Source of the DNA: Flavobacterium sp. SCGC AAA160-P02 | GTDB taxonomy: Bacteria > Bacteroidota > Bacteroidia > Flavobacteriales > Flavobacteriaceae | Assembly: GCA_000383355.1 (NCBI GenBank) | Contig: KB911091.1 | Span: 1-64,000 of the forward strand | Reading direction: 5' to 3' | Length of the DNA: 64,000 bases | In this document: positions 17,359 through 26,555 of the stretch, one piece after another | Numbering within the stretch: the stretch's first letter is position 1 | How the letters are laid out: the number at the start of each line of letters is the position of its first letter | The notes under the pieces: generated by a model | Told to the model about the DNA's origin: nothing | The model's input: the letters and a program-made list of their open reading frames with translations, nothing else | Databases searched by the model: none | Translations under genes and position numbers: made by a program

Positions 17359-19032
17359 ATGAGAGAATTTAAAATCATCATCATCTTGTTTTTTGTAATG
17401 ATTGCAACTTCTTGTGGTCAACAAAAAAAATATATTTCTTATACCGTAAAAAAAGGTGAAACTATAAAGGTAATTGCTAAACGCCTTGGAGTTAAAACAA
17501 AAGATTTAATACGGCTAAATCCAGACATAGGAAGAAAGCCTGCACCAGAAACAGTCATTATAATTCCAAATAAACAGTATCAACAAAAACCAATTAACAC
17601 AACTTTAGTTGAAAAAAATGAGGCTACTGTTGTTCTAGATGAAGTATCTACAATAGATGAACCTATCAATGATTTTGTGCTTCATAAAGTGGCAAAGGGA
17701 GATACTTTTTACAATTTAACACGGGCATACAACGTTTCAGAAGATCAATTAAATAATTTAAATCCTTCTCTCCAGACTACAGGCTTACAATTGCAAATGC
17801 TGTTAAAAATAAAACCAGTAGAAGATGAAGATACGCTAGCAATATATAGGGACACTATTCAAGAAAATACTATTTTAAAATTAGCAATGATGCTTCCTTT
17901 TAGAGCCATAGAATACGATACAATAGATGCCAAAGATATTTTTAAAACAAATAAATTGGCAAATATTACAACAGACATTTATTTGGGAGCCTCAATAGCC
18001 ATAGATTCTTTAAGAAAACTGGGAATAGATGTAGAACTTTCTGTTTTTGATACTGGAAGAAAAGACACCAAATTAGATTCAATTTTAGCTGTTACAGATT
18101 TTAGCAATATAGATGCAATCATTGGTCCATTGTATTCTGAGGAGGTTCCTAAGGTTGCCAATAAAGCAGGTGTGCCAGTTATTTTCCCGGTATATTCTAA
18201 AAACCAAGCTAGCTTTTCATCCTCAAAAATAATTAAAAGTTTTGCAGATAGAGAAGAACATCAACAAGCTTTAGTAGCCCATGTTCTAGCTAATTATACT
18301 AATGAAAATATCTTAATTATTGGAGATAGTTCAGCAACCTCAATTAGCAACAGTGATGCAATAAAATCTGTACTATTACAGCATGATTCTATTACCGAAG
18401 CGCAAATTATTTATCCAGATCAAGGATATATTAGGAAAGATTATATTATTAATGCTTTAAAACCCGACATAGGAAACTGGGTGCTACTGGCTACTGATAA
18501 CCGAGTCATTTCATCTGATGTTATTAATAGTTTAATTAGTTTACCGGTTGAGGATCCAGAAGAAGACGAAGAAGATAAAGAGGATAAAGAGGATAAAAAG
18601 GATAAAAAGGAAAGTGATGAGCCAGAAATGCAAATTTTACCTGAAGATACTGTGATTAAGGTTTTTGGAATTTTTAAATCTTCTCAATTTGATAAAATTG
18701 ATAATATTAAACTAGCTAAGCTAGGATTTACATATACCAGCGATACTTTTATTGATGAAAATTCACCAGAAATTCAGTTGTTTCATAAGCAGTATCTAGA
18801 AAAGAATCATGCATATCCATCATATTATGCAACAAAAGGATTTGATATTCTTTTCGATATTGTAATGAGATTGGCATCTGGAAAAACACTAAAAGATACT
18901 TTTAAAGAAGGAACTTCTTATAGATTAGAAAGTAAGTTTGAGTATACTAGAAGTTTATTTAAGACTTCTTCTAACAAGGGAATTTATATTGTAGAGTACA
19001 ATCCAAACTTAACCTTAACAAGAGTAAAGTAA
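17359..19032 (+). CDS. LysM-domain lipoprotein with periplasmic-binding-protein-like domain
   Basis: A predicted lipoprotein of 557 aa with signal MREFKIIIILFF and lipobox IATSC (Cys about 19). Two LysM peptidoglycan-binding repeats follow: YTVKKGETIKVIAKRLGV at about 27-44 and HKVAKGDTFYNLTRAYNV at about 112-129. From about residue 185 onward the sequence resembles the type 1 periplasmic-binding fold of amino-acid receptor proteins (KLAMMLPFRA, DAIIGPLYSEEVPKVA). An acidic/lysine repeat insert lies near residues 397-425. The start at 17359 is preferred to an upstream frame opening at 17311 because it gives a clean lipoprotein signal. The ligand is unknown; a cell-envelope role is inferred. 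Confidence 0.85.
   Translation: MREFKIIIILFFVMIATSCGQQKKYISYTVKKGETIKVIAKRLGVKTKDLIRLNPDIGRKPAPETVIIIPNKQYQQKPINTTLVEKNEATVVLDEVSTIDEPINDFVLHKVAKGDTFYNLTRAYNVSEDQLNNLNPSLQTTGLQLQMLLKIKPVEDEDTLAIYRDTIQENTILKLAMMLPFRAIEYDTIDAKDIFKTNKLANITTDIYLGASIAIDSLRKLGIDVELSVFDTGRKDTKLDSILAVTDFSNIDAIIGPLYSEEVPKVANKAGVPVIFPVYSKNQASFSSSKIIKSFADREEHQQALVAHVLANYTNENILIIGDSSATSISNSDAIKSVLLQHDSITEAQIIYPDQGYIRKDYIINALKPDIGNWVLLATDNRVISSDVINSLISLPVEDPEEDEEDKEDKEDKKDKKESDEPEMQILPEDTVIKVFGIFKSSQFDKIDNIKLAKLGFTYTSDTFIDENSPEIQLFHKQYLEKNHAYPSYYATKGFDILFDIVMRLASGKTLKDTFKEGTSYRLESKFEYTRSLFKTSSNKGIYIVEYNPNLTLTRVK
18574..18609 (+). repeat. Four tandem 9-bp repeats inside the LysM lipoprotein gene
   Basis: Two copies of GATAAAGAG are followed by two of GATAAAAAG, encoding Asp-Lys-Glu/Lys triplets. 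The in-frame unit allows length change without frameshift and lies in a charged linker. Confidence 0.85.
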
Positions 19033-19050
19033 TACTCAATTAAAAAATTT

Positions 19051-19099
19051 ATAAAGCAAAAAAAAACTCCTAATTTTTCAGGAGTTTTTTTTGCTTTAT
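19051..19099. terminator. Bidirectional terminator between the LysM gene and the TPR-like gene
   Basis: A long inverted repeat, ATAAAGC-A9-CTCCT against AGGAG-T8-GCTTTAT, has one extra A in the left arm and an 8-base loop (19072-19079). It serves both convergent genes. Confidence 0.85.
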
Positions 19100-19104
19100 A
19101 ATGA

Positions 19105-19620
19105 TTAAATTTTCTTCATCTGTTGTTTCATCATTTGCATTTGTTCTTTCAACATGCCGTGTTTGTCAAGTTTCTTTGCTTCGGCCATTAATGTTGTTGC
19201 CTCACGTTTTCTTCTTTTAGTCATAGCAATGCCCGCTAACTGCAATTTTGCCATTGCTAAATCATGATCCATAGCCAAACCTAATCTAACAGCCTTTCTT
19301 AAATACTTTTCAGCTTGCGTCATATTTGTTTGTGAAAGCATAATTCCATGCAAGTAATTGTAGTATCCTTCTTGTTTTTGTGTGAGTGCAGTACTCGGGT
19401 TCTTTATATAAGTCAACCACTTTTGCGCAGCTGGGAAATTTTGTTTTCTTAATTGTAAAAATGACAGTAAAATAAATTCATTTTTGAAATACAATAAGAT
19501 AAACATTCCTGTTAGGAATAAAATAGCAATTCCGTTGCCAATATGGACTTGCCAAAATTCTATGACAGACCATACTATCGTTAAAAAGGCTAAAGCTAAT
19601 TTTATATTTTTATGAAACAT
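19105..19620 (-). CDS. Small membrane-anchored TPR-like protein, function unknown
   Basis: A 171-residue protein. Two hydrophobic segments lie at about 8-24 and 29-45. Helical repeat-like sequence follows, with TPR character (QEGYYNYLHGIMLSQ, AEKYLRKAVRLGLAMDHDLAMAKLQLA), ending in a Met/Gln/Lys-rich tail. No enzyme motif was seen. It starts 38 bases after ccsA on the same strand and may be cotranscribed with the cytochrome c maturation gene, but a link to haem handling is only positional. The terminator at 19051-19099 ends the unit. Confidence 0.7.
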   Translation of the reverse strand: MFHKNIKLALAFLTIVWSVIEFWQVHIGNGIAILFLTGMFILLYFKNEFILLSFLQLRKQNFPAAQKWLTYIKNPSTALTQKQEGYYNYLHGIMLSQTNMTQAEKYLRKAVRLGLAMDHDLAMAKLQLAGIAMTKRRKREATTLMAEAKKLDKHGMLKEQMQMMKQQMKKI

Positions 19621-19658
19621 ATGTTCTTTTTTTGTGAGTACTAAAGTACACTATTCTT

Positions 19659-22600
19659 TTATTTTTTGTAAAACTTTCTATGTTTAAACCATGCAAATAC
19701 TCCTAGTATACCTATAAAGCTTACAGAATAAAATACCGAATTAGGAGTAATTACTTGATCACCACTTGCATAGGAATGCAATCCAGATAAATAGAAATTT
19801 ACTCCAAAGTAAGTCATCATGATGGCTCCATACGCCATAATAGACCAAAGATTAAATGTGTATCTGCTTCTTAATCCAGGTATCAATCTCATATGCAATA
19901 CAAATGCATAGACCATTATAGACACCAGGGCCCATGTTTCTTTTGGATCCCATCCCCAATAACGTCCCCAGCTTTCATTAGCCCACATTCCTCCTAAGAA
20001 ATTACCAATGGTTAACATAATTAAACCAATAGTAATAGACATTTCATTAATGGTGGTAATTTCTTTAATATTTAGATCCATTTTTTTCTTATTCTTTTCT
20101 GTGGTGAAAGCAGTTAAGAACAAGGCTACAATTCCTAAAATCATACCTAGAGAAAAAGGCCCATAACTAGCAACTATAATAGATACATGAACTAGTAACC
20201 ACCAAGAATTCAATACTGGTTGAAGATTTGCAATTTCTGGATCTAACCAGTTTTGATGGGCAAATGCTAAAATAACAGCAGTTAAGAAGGTGGTTGCCGC
20301 AATGGTTAATGACGATTTTCTTCCAAATGCCAAACCAAACAACATAGTTGCCCAAGCAACATAAATAATAGATTCATAGGCATTACTCCATGGTGCATTA
20401 CCACTTATATACCATCGGCTTAGCAATCCTAAGATATGAAGACCAAAGACAAGTATTGTTATTCCTATCAGAACTTTTACAACCAAAGCGATCCATTTTT
20501 TATCATTAAAAATTTGTAGAATCACAAAAAATATTAAAAACACACTTACATATCCATAATATTTGGCAAGTTTCTTAAAAATTTGTAATTTATTGTAGGT
20601 TATTTCTAGATCTATTTTTTCTTTGTTTGGATACACTTCTGCACCATATTTTTGTTGGAACTTTTTAATTCCAGCTAATAGCTTATCAGCCTCCGTATAA
20701 TTATTAGTTCTTTTTGCATCCTGTAATAACCGTATGTAAACAGGTAAAGATTGTCTTACAAATAATGAATCTTTTCCAACATAGTTTGCTCTAGAGCCTT
20801 CCGGAAAAGAAACCCACTTATTATTTTCATCGTTTAATTTAGGATAAATTCTTAAAACACTTAGACTCAATGCTTGAGAGAATAGATAGATTCTCCTATC
20901 AATTTTAATGACATCTTTTTCAAATTTGTTCTGAACATTCTTTTTTTGTGCCTCTAGAACGTAGTCACTAATTTTTGATTGAGTTCCCTCATAAAAATCT
21001 GCTAGAGCCGCATGTGTTGCATTTTCATTAACACCTATAATTTCACGAATTTCTGTGTTCCCTTTTTCTAAATAAATAAAAGGAACGTTAAACCAAAGTT
21101 TTGAGTTTTCTATAATGGAAAGAAAAACCTGACTAGGTTCCATCCCATTAAAATCTTCATCATGAGAAACCTTTCTTACCAATTCAGAGGCAAAGGTGTG
21201 CGCTGGTTTCATTCTACCGCCAACATCTTGTATAATGAGCGTGTTAAATTCATCAGCATGTTTCAAATCAACTAAGTTAGCTTTTAATACAGAATCAATT
21301 TGTTGATCAGAGATTTTAGATAAATGACTTTCTTGAGCTTGAGTAATTCCAGTAACACTAATAAAAAGCCCAATAAAAAGAGTTAGAGCAGCTTTTTTAC
21401 TTTTAATTTTTTTCAATGTTTTCTTCAAGGAGTCGAAACGAGTTCCTGGAGCAAATAGAATAGAAATCATTCCAAAATATAATAGAGAATACCCAATATA
21501 GGTAATTAACGTTCCCCAAAAATCATGGTTTACAGAAAGATGTGTTTGTTCCACTTCACCAGAGAGATCATAACTAGCTTGAAAAAATTTATAGCCTTTA
21601 TGATCTAATATATGATTCATGTAGATTTTATAATCAAATGTTTCATCGGTATCTATTAAAGTAATTTCACTAGCAAAAGCGGCAGCACTCTCAGAACCAG
21701 GATATTTTTCTAATTGAAAATCATTTAGTTTAACTTCAAAAGGTGTTTCTAGTAATTGAGGGCCATAATCTATTCTAAAATTTAAGCCATTTAAAGAAAA
21801 TTGAGTAGGTCTTTGTGGCGCATATTTTCCACCATATATTTCAATTTGTGATGTTTCTTCGTCTACCGTTATGTCTAATACCAACGCATCTAATTTGGTA
21901 TCATCTTTTTTAGCACCTCTGATAGTTTTTAATTCTCCTTTTTTAACAGGTTCTGGAATTACAAATGGTAATTCACCAACTTTATACAAAGATCGTAGTT
22001 GAAATTCTTGAACGCTATCTTTAGTAACTGTTCCTTCAGCTCTATCAGCCATTCGCATCCAGCTTCCATCATTCTGTGTTTGTATTTTTAAGATTCCGTC
22101 TTCTCTAAAAAGATTTATGGTACCAGAATTATTAGGCGCTTCAAAGCCAACCAATACACCATGGATATTTTGTAAATCCCCTTTTTTGATATAATGCTCA
22201 TGTCTTGAGCCACTGCTAGATTCTACAATAAATAAAAATTCTTCTCCAGTTTCATTTTCAAAGAACTTTTCTTCAGCCCAAGGAATATATTCTGCTAATT
22301 TTACAGAGAACTCCTGCTCTCTAAAATCATTTTCTAAACTCCAAGTATTAGTTCCTTTTGCAGAGAATAAGGTAGATTTATGAAATGTTTTTTGCTCTTC
22401 GTTATTATCTACTACTAAGTTTACATAAGTAGTCTCAGATAGAAATTTATGAGTAGTCTCACCTTCATTAATAAGCATTAACCCTTCATAGCCAACATAT
22501 CTTGTTACACCTGCTCCAATTAAAATTAAAAGGAATGAAACATGAAATAATAATACAGGCCATTTTTCTTTTCTTAGTAATCGATAACGGAATATGTTTC

Positions 22601-22787
22601 CAAAAAAATTGACGATAAAAAACGCCATAATAGCTTCAAACCACCATGCATTGTAAACTAGTGCTTTTGCAGTTTGTGTACCATAATCATTTTCAATAAA
22701 AGTAGCAACTCCCATAGCTATTGAAAAGGCTATAAAAAGAATTGCTGTTAAGCGTGTAGAATATAAAATGCCAAAAAATTTCTTCAT
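19659..22787 (-). CDS. ccsA: Cytochrome c biogenesis protein, fused ResB-CcsA (CcsBA)
   Basis: A 1042-residue membrane protein that carries haem across the inner membrane and attaches it to apocytochromes c (System II). The N-terminal half (about 1-460) is ResB/CcsB-like: transmembrane helices near 10-30, 45-65 and 80-100, a long periplasmic domain, then another helix near 430. The C-terminal half is CcsA, with many helices and the haem-binding WWD motif seen as WGRYWGWDPKETWAL. The His residues in VLHMRLIPG and SGLHSY fit CcsA haem ligands. An internal signal-like segment (ALTLFIGLFISVTGITQAQ) begins the second periplasmic region. Natural fusions of this kind are typical of Bacteroidota and Epsilonproteobacteria. 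Confidence 0.93.
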   Translation of the reverse strand: MKKFFGILYSTRLTAILFIAFSIAMGVATFIENDYGTQTAKALVYNAWWFEAIMAFFIVNFFGNIFRYRLLRKEKWPVLLFHVSFLLILIGAGVTRYVGYEGLMLINEGETTHKFLSETTYVNLVVDNNEEQKTFHKSTLFSAKGTNTWSLENDFREQEFSVKLAEYIPWAEEKFFENETGEEFLFIVESSSGSRHEHYIKKGDLQNIHGVLVGFEAPNNSGTINLFREDGILKIQTQNDGSWMRMADRAEGTVTKDSVQEFQLRSLYKVGELPFVIPEPVKKGELKTIRGAKKDDTKLDALVLDITVDEETSQIEIYGGKYAPQRPTQFSLNGLNFRIDYGPQLLETPFEVKLNDFQLEKYPGSESAAAFASEITLIDTDETFDYKIYMNHILDHKGYKFFQASYDLSGEVEQTHLSVNHDFWGTLITYIGYSLLYFGMISILFAPGTRFDSLKKTLKKIKSKKAALTLFIGLFISVTGITQAQESHLSKISDQQIDSVLKANLVDLKHADEFNTLIIQDVGGRMKPAHTFASELVRKVSHDEDFNGMEPSQVFLSIIENSKLWFNVPFIYLEKGNTEIREIIGVNENATHAALADFYEGTQSKISDYVLEAQKKNVQNKFEKDVIKIDRRIYLFSQALSLSVLRIYPKLNDENNKWVSFPEGSRANYVGKDSLFVRQSLPVYIRLLQDAKRTNNYTEADKLLAGIKKFQQKYGAEVYPNKEKIDLEITYNKLQIFKKLAKYYGYVSVFLIFFVILQIFNDKKWIALVVKVLIGITILVFGLHILGLLSRWYISGNAPWSNAYESIIYVAWATMLFGLAFGRKSSLTIAATTFLTAVILAFAHQNWLDPEIANLQPVLNSWWLLVHVSIIVASYGPFSLGMILGIVALFLTAFTTEKNKKKMDLNIKEITTINEMSITIGLIMLTIGNFLGGMWANESWGRYWGWDPKETWALVSIMVYAFVLHMRLIPGLRSRYTFNLWSIMAYGAIMMTYFGVNFYLSGLHSYASGDQVITPNSVFYSVSFIGILGVFAWFKHRKFYKK

Positions 22788-22811
22788 CCGAAAGGGCTTT
22801 AAAAACTACCA

Positions 22812-22819
22812 CAAATTTA
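22812..22819 (-). promoter_or_regulatory. Candidate -7 element upstream of ccsA
   Basis: On the minus strand the sequence reads TAAATTTG, an exact TAnnTTTG match 25 bases before the start codon. No clear -33 TTG was found at the expected distance, so the call is moderate. Confidence 0.4.
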
Positions 22820-22864
22820 CGGATTAAACATTTAAATAGTGTCTGATTTTTTTCTTTTTAATGC

Positions 22865-22899
22865 TAAAAAAACCCTTATTAATTTGCGATTAATAAGGG
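22865..22899 (-). terminator. Terminator after the M20 amidohydrolase gene
   Basis: An 11-bp perfect stem (22873-22883 with 22889-22899) and 5-base loop, followed on the minus strand by a run of T. It closes the long udk-to-amidohydrolase unit. Confidence 0.85.
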
Positions 22900-22906
22900 C
22901 GTAATT

Positions 22907-24346
22907 TTATTTTGTTTTTGTTGGAATTGGTGGAGGACCTTCTGGAATAATAGCTTTGTAAACTTCATCTCCTTTTCGTTCTTTATATTCAGCTTTTACT
23001 TTGTCTACAAGTGCTGGATTTTCAAATAAATCTAACATGGTCATAGACATCGCTTTAGATGAATACAGCATTCCTTTATGCCCAATACTCATACCACCAC
23101 AAGCTACAACTGCCCATGAATGCCAAGGAGTATCTTTTGGTGCAGTAGTTACACCAAGGTTTATGTTAGCTACATTCCAACTTACATCTCCTACGTCTGT
23201 AGATCCGCCTCCTGGGTTTTCTCTAGTATCTAGAAGTGGATTAATTGCACTATCCATTCCTACTTGCTCTTTTTTTGTTATTTCTTGTATTTTCTTTCCA
23301 AAAGCTATTTCATCATCTGTATATTCTATAGGACCCAAAAGTTCTAAGTTTTTTTGCATAATTTCACCACCTTCTCTATTTACCAATACCTCATAAATTC
23401 CAGAAATTAAAGAAATTTTATAATCTACGTTCGCAAGAATTGCAGCTCCTTTGGCCATTTCTTGTACACGTTCATAAACAGGCATCATTCCTGAACGTTT
23501 GGTGTCTCTTACACGAACCCATATTCTAGAGTAATCTGGTACTACGTTTACAACTTGCCCACCGTCTTGTATGTGATAATGCATTCTAACAGATGGTCTT
23601 ACATGCTCTCTATAATAATTAATACCAGAGGCATATAGCTCTAGAGCATCAGAAGCGCTTCGCCCATTCCATGGATCTGCAGATGCATGAGCAGCTTGCC
23701 CAAAAAATTCAACTTTAAAATCTACAAGAGCAAGAGAACTTTGAACATCTGCTTTTGTTTCTGCAGATGGATGCCAACTAATATTTACATCAACATCATC
23801 CCAAAGACCGGCATTGACCATCCAAATTTTCCCAAAGAACTTTTCTTCTGAAGGAGTTCCAAGAAACTTTACGGTTCCTTTAATCTTTCCAGCCTGAATT
23901 AGTTCTTTAATAGCGATAGCGGCGCCTAGGCTTCCTGCTCCAAATAAATTATGACCACAGCCATGACCAGCAGCCCCTTCTTTTAGTGGCGACTTTGTAG
24001 GTGTTGCTTTTTGAGAAATACCTGGTAAAGCGTCAAATTCTCCTAAGACACTAATTACTGGAGAACCAGAACCATAAGTAGCAACAAAAGCAGTTGGCAT
24101 TCCAGCAACACCTCTTTCTACATTAAAACCTTGTTTTTCTGCGTAACTAGCTAAAATTTCAGCAGACTTGGTTTCTTCAAAAGCTGTTTCGGCCAATCCC
24201 CAAATTTCATCACTTATTTTAATAAGTTCATTTTTGTGTTTTTCTACAGATGTAAGCAATGCCTTTTTATTTTTTGACATTCCTTTTTGTGCAAAAGATG
24301 TAATTGACACAAAAAGTATCATTACAAAAAGTGATATTTTTTTCAT
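22907..24346 (-). CDS. Secreted M20-family amidohydrolase (AbgB-like)
   Basis: A 479-residue metallopeptidase/amidohydrolase resembling aminobenzoyl-glutamate hydrolase subunit B. A signal peptide (MKKISLFVMILFVSITSFA) predicts export. Metal-binding signatures include GHGCGHNLFGAGSLGAA, GTPSEEKFFGK (catalytic Glu) and the dimerisation-domain AHASADPWNGRSA; PGGGSTDVGDVSW is typical of the AbgB branch. It probably cleaves an acyl- or aminobenzoyl-amino acid outside the cytoplasm, but the substrate is unknown. It begins 42 bases after mutB on the same strand. Confidence 0.85.
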   Translation of the reverse strand: MKKISLFVMILFVSITSFAQKGMSKNKKALLTSVEKHKNELIKISDEIWGLAETAFEETKSAEILASYAEKQGFNVERGVAGMPTAFVATYGSGSPVISVLGEFDALPGISQKATPTKSPLKEGAAGHGCGHNLFGAGSLGAAIAIKELIQAGKIKGTVKFLGTPSEEKFFGKIWMVNAGLWDDVDVNISWHPSAETKADVQSSLALVDFKVEFFGQAAHASADPWNGRSASDALELYASGINYYREHVRPSVRMHYHIQDGGQVVNVVPDYSRIWVRVRDTKRSGMMPVYERVQEMAKGAAILANVDYKISLISGIYEVLVNREGGEIMQKNLELLGPIEYTDDEIAFGKKIQEITKKEQVGMDSAINPLLDTRENPGGGSTDVGDVSWNVANINLGVTTAPKDTPWHSWAVVACGGMSIGHKGMLYSSKAMSMTMLDLFENPALVDKVKAEYKERKGDEVYKAIIPEGPPPIPTKTK

Positions 24347-24388
24347 TTTTTTAAATTATTGAAAGTTAAGACGTAAAAGATACTATTA

Positions 24389-26482
24389 TTATTCTACAGA
24401 ATCAATTAAAATAGTAATCATGTCTATAGCAGCTTGTGCGATTTTAGTTCCAGGACCAAAAACACCAACGGCACCACAATCAAAAAGAAATTGATAGTCT
24501 TGTGCAGGAATTACACCTCCAACAATCACCATAATATCTTGTCTCTCATATTTTTTTAATTCAGAAATAACTTGTGGAACTAGTGTTTTATGACCTGCAG
24601 CAAGTGAAGAAATACCTAAGATGTGTACATCATTTTCTATAGCTTGTTTAACCGCTTCTTTTGGGGTTTGAAACAATGGGCCAATATCTACATCAAATCC
24701 TAAATCTGCATAACCAGTAGCAACTACTTTTGCACCTCTATCATGACCATCTTGTCCTAACTTGGCAATCATAATACGTGGTCGTCTTCCCTCAAGTTCT
24801 GCAAACTTATCTGTAAGTTCAGCCGCTTCCTTAAATAACTTATTATCTTTTATTTCTTTACTATACACACCAGATATTGTTTTATGTACTGCTTTATGTC
24901 TTCCAAATGCAACTTCTAAAGCATCAGAAATTTCACCTAAGGTAGCTCTTTCTCTTGCTGCTTTTATTGCTAAATCTAATAAATTTTCCCTTTTAAGAGT
25001 GTCTAAACTATTAGAATTTAAACTCAATTTAGCAGTTTTAGTAATCTCTTCAAGTATTTCTTGTACTTTTTTTGAGTTTCTACTTGCTTTTAATTGAGTT
25101 AATCGTTCTATTTGAGATTTTCGAACAGCTTCGTTGTCTACATCTAGTATTTGCAATGGATCTTCTTCTTTTAATTGATATTTGTTGACTCCAACAATAA
25201 TATCTTGTCCACTATCTATTTTTGCCTGTTTTTTTGCAGCAGCTTCTTCAATCCTCATTTTAGGAATTCCTTTTTCGATAGCCTTTGTCATTCCTCCTAA
25301 TTCTTCTACTTCTTGCATGAGTTCCCATGCTTTATTAGCGATGTCTTCTGTTCGTTGCTCTAACTGATAACTTCCTGCCCAAGGGTCTACTGTTTTGGTA
25401 ATTTGAGTTTCTTCTTGTAAATATATTTGAGTATTTCTTGCTATTCGTGCAGAAAAATCTGTTGGTAATGCAATGGCTTCATCAAGTGCATTTGTATGTA
25501 GGCTTTGTGTTCCTCCAAATGCAGCAGCCATTGCCTCAATGGTTGTTCTTGCAACATTATTAAATGGATCCTGTTCTGTTAAACTCCAGCCACTTGTTTG
25601 AGAATGTGTTCTCAATGCTAGTGATTTTGGATTTTTAGGATTAAATTGTTTCACAAGTTTTGCCCATAACATTCTGGCAGCTCTCATTTTTGCTATTTCT
25701 GTAAAATGATCCATTCCTATAGCCCAGAAAAAAGACAATCTTGGCGCAAATGAGTCTATATCCATGCCGGTTTCTAAGCCTTTTTTTAGATACTCTAAGC
25801 CGTTAGCTAAGGTATAAGCTAATTCAATTTCTGAGGTAGCGCCGGCCTCTTGCATATGATAACCCGAGATAGAAATAGAATTAAATTTTGACATATTTTT
25901 ACTTGTGTACTCAAAAATATCGGCAATTATTTTCATTGATGGAGAAGGAGGGTAGATGTAGGTATTTCTAACCATAAACTCCTTTAAAATATCATTTTGA
26001 ATAGTTCCAGAGAGTTCTTTTTTATCGACTCCTTGTTCTTCAGCTGCTACGATATAAAAAGCTAATATTGGCAGTACAGCTCCATTCATAGTCATGGATA
26101 CAGACATTTTATCTAACGGAATACCGTCAAACAGAATTTTCATATCTTCAATAGAGTCAATTGCTACACCAGCTTTACCAACATCGCCTTCTACCCGTTC
26201 ATGATCTGAATCATACCCTCTATGGGTAGCAAGATCAAAAGCAACAGACAAGCCTTTTTGACCAGCATTTAAATTTCTTCGGTAGAATGCATTACTATCC
26301 TCAGCAGTAGAAAAACCTGCATATTGTCTTATAGTCCATGGTCTTCTTACATACATAGTAGAATAAGGCCCTCTTAAATTGGGAGCTATTCCTGCTATAA
26401 ACCCTTCATGATTGAAGGTTTTAGGTGCAGTTCTTTCAGGAAAAGTTAGCGATAAATTTTGAAGCTCTTTTCTAGTCATCAT
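24389..26482 (-). CDS. mutB: Methylmalonyl-CoA mutase large subunit (B12-dependent)
   Basis: Interconverts succinyl-CoA and methylmalonyl-CoA with adenosylcobalamin, linking propionate or odd-chain metabolism to the TCA cycle. The 697-residue protein has a TIM-barrel substrate domain ([49 protein letters not shown]). Its C-terminal cobalamin domain has DGHDRGAKV, with His580 as the lower cobalt ligand, plus the GG motif VGGVIPAQD. Its partner mutA lies directly upstream. An ATG one codon later gives the common MTRKxLQ start, and either is possible. Confidence 0.96.
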   Translation of the reverse strand: MMTRKELQNLSLTFPERTAPKTFNHEGFIAGIAPNLRGPYSTMYVRRPWTIRQYAGFSTAEDSNAFYRRNLNAGQKGLSVAFDLATHRGYDSDHERVEGDVGKAGVAIDSIEDMKILFDGIPLDKMSVSMTMNGAVLPILAFYIVAAEEQGVDKKELSGTIQNDILKEFMVRNTYIYPPSPSMKIIADIFEYTSKNMSKFNSISISGYHMQEAGATSEIELAYTLANGLEYLKKGLETGMDIDSFAPRLSFFWAIGMDHFTEIAKMRAARMLWAKLVKQFNPKNPKSLALRTHSQTSGWSLTEQDPFNNVARTTIEAMAAAFGGTQSLHTNALDEAIALPTDFSARIARNTQIYLQEETQITKTVDPWAGSYQLEQRTEDIANKAWELMQEVEELGGMTKAIEKGIPKMRIEEAAAKKQAKIDSGQDIIVGVNKYQLKEEDPLQILDVDNEAVRKSQIERLTQLKASRNSKKVQEILEEITKTAKLSLNSNSLDTLKRENLLDLAIKAARERATLGEISDALEVAFGRHKAVHKTISGVYSKEIKDNKLFKEAAELTDKFAELEGRRPRIMIAKLGQDGHDRGAKVVATGYADLGFDVDIGPLFQTPKEAVKQAIENDVHILGISSLAAGHKTLVPQVISELKKYERQDIMVIVGGVIPAQDYQFLFDCGAVGVFGPGTKIAQAAIDMITILIDSVE

Positions 26483-26533
26483 CTAGTTTGGTTATGATAT
26501 AGATTTATATCTATAATTTTTATTTCAATACCT

Positions 26534-26555
26534 ATTGTCATTCCATTGTCATTCC
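26534..26555. repeat. Tandem 11-bp duplication at the mutA stop codon
   Basis: ATTGTCATTCC occurs twice head to tail (26534-26544 and 26545-26555). The second copy contains the mutA stop codon, so the last mutA codons and stop are echoed just downstream. Confidence 0.8.

Noticed and set aside
23001-23396. Plus-strand open frame opposite the M20 amidohydrolase gene.
   Set aside because: Shadow of the coding strand; residue pattern is low-complexity Ser/Pro without recognisable domain.
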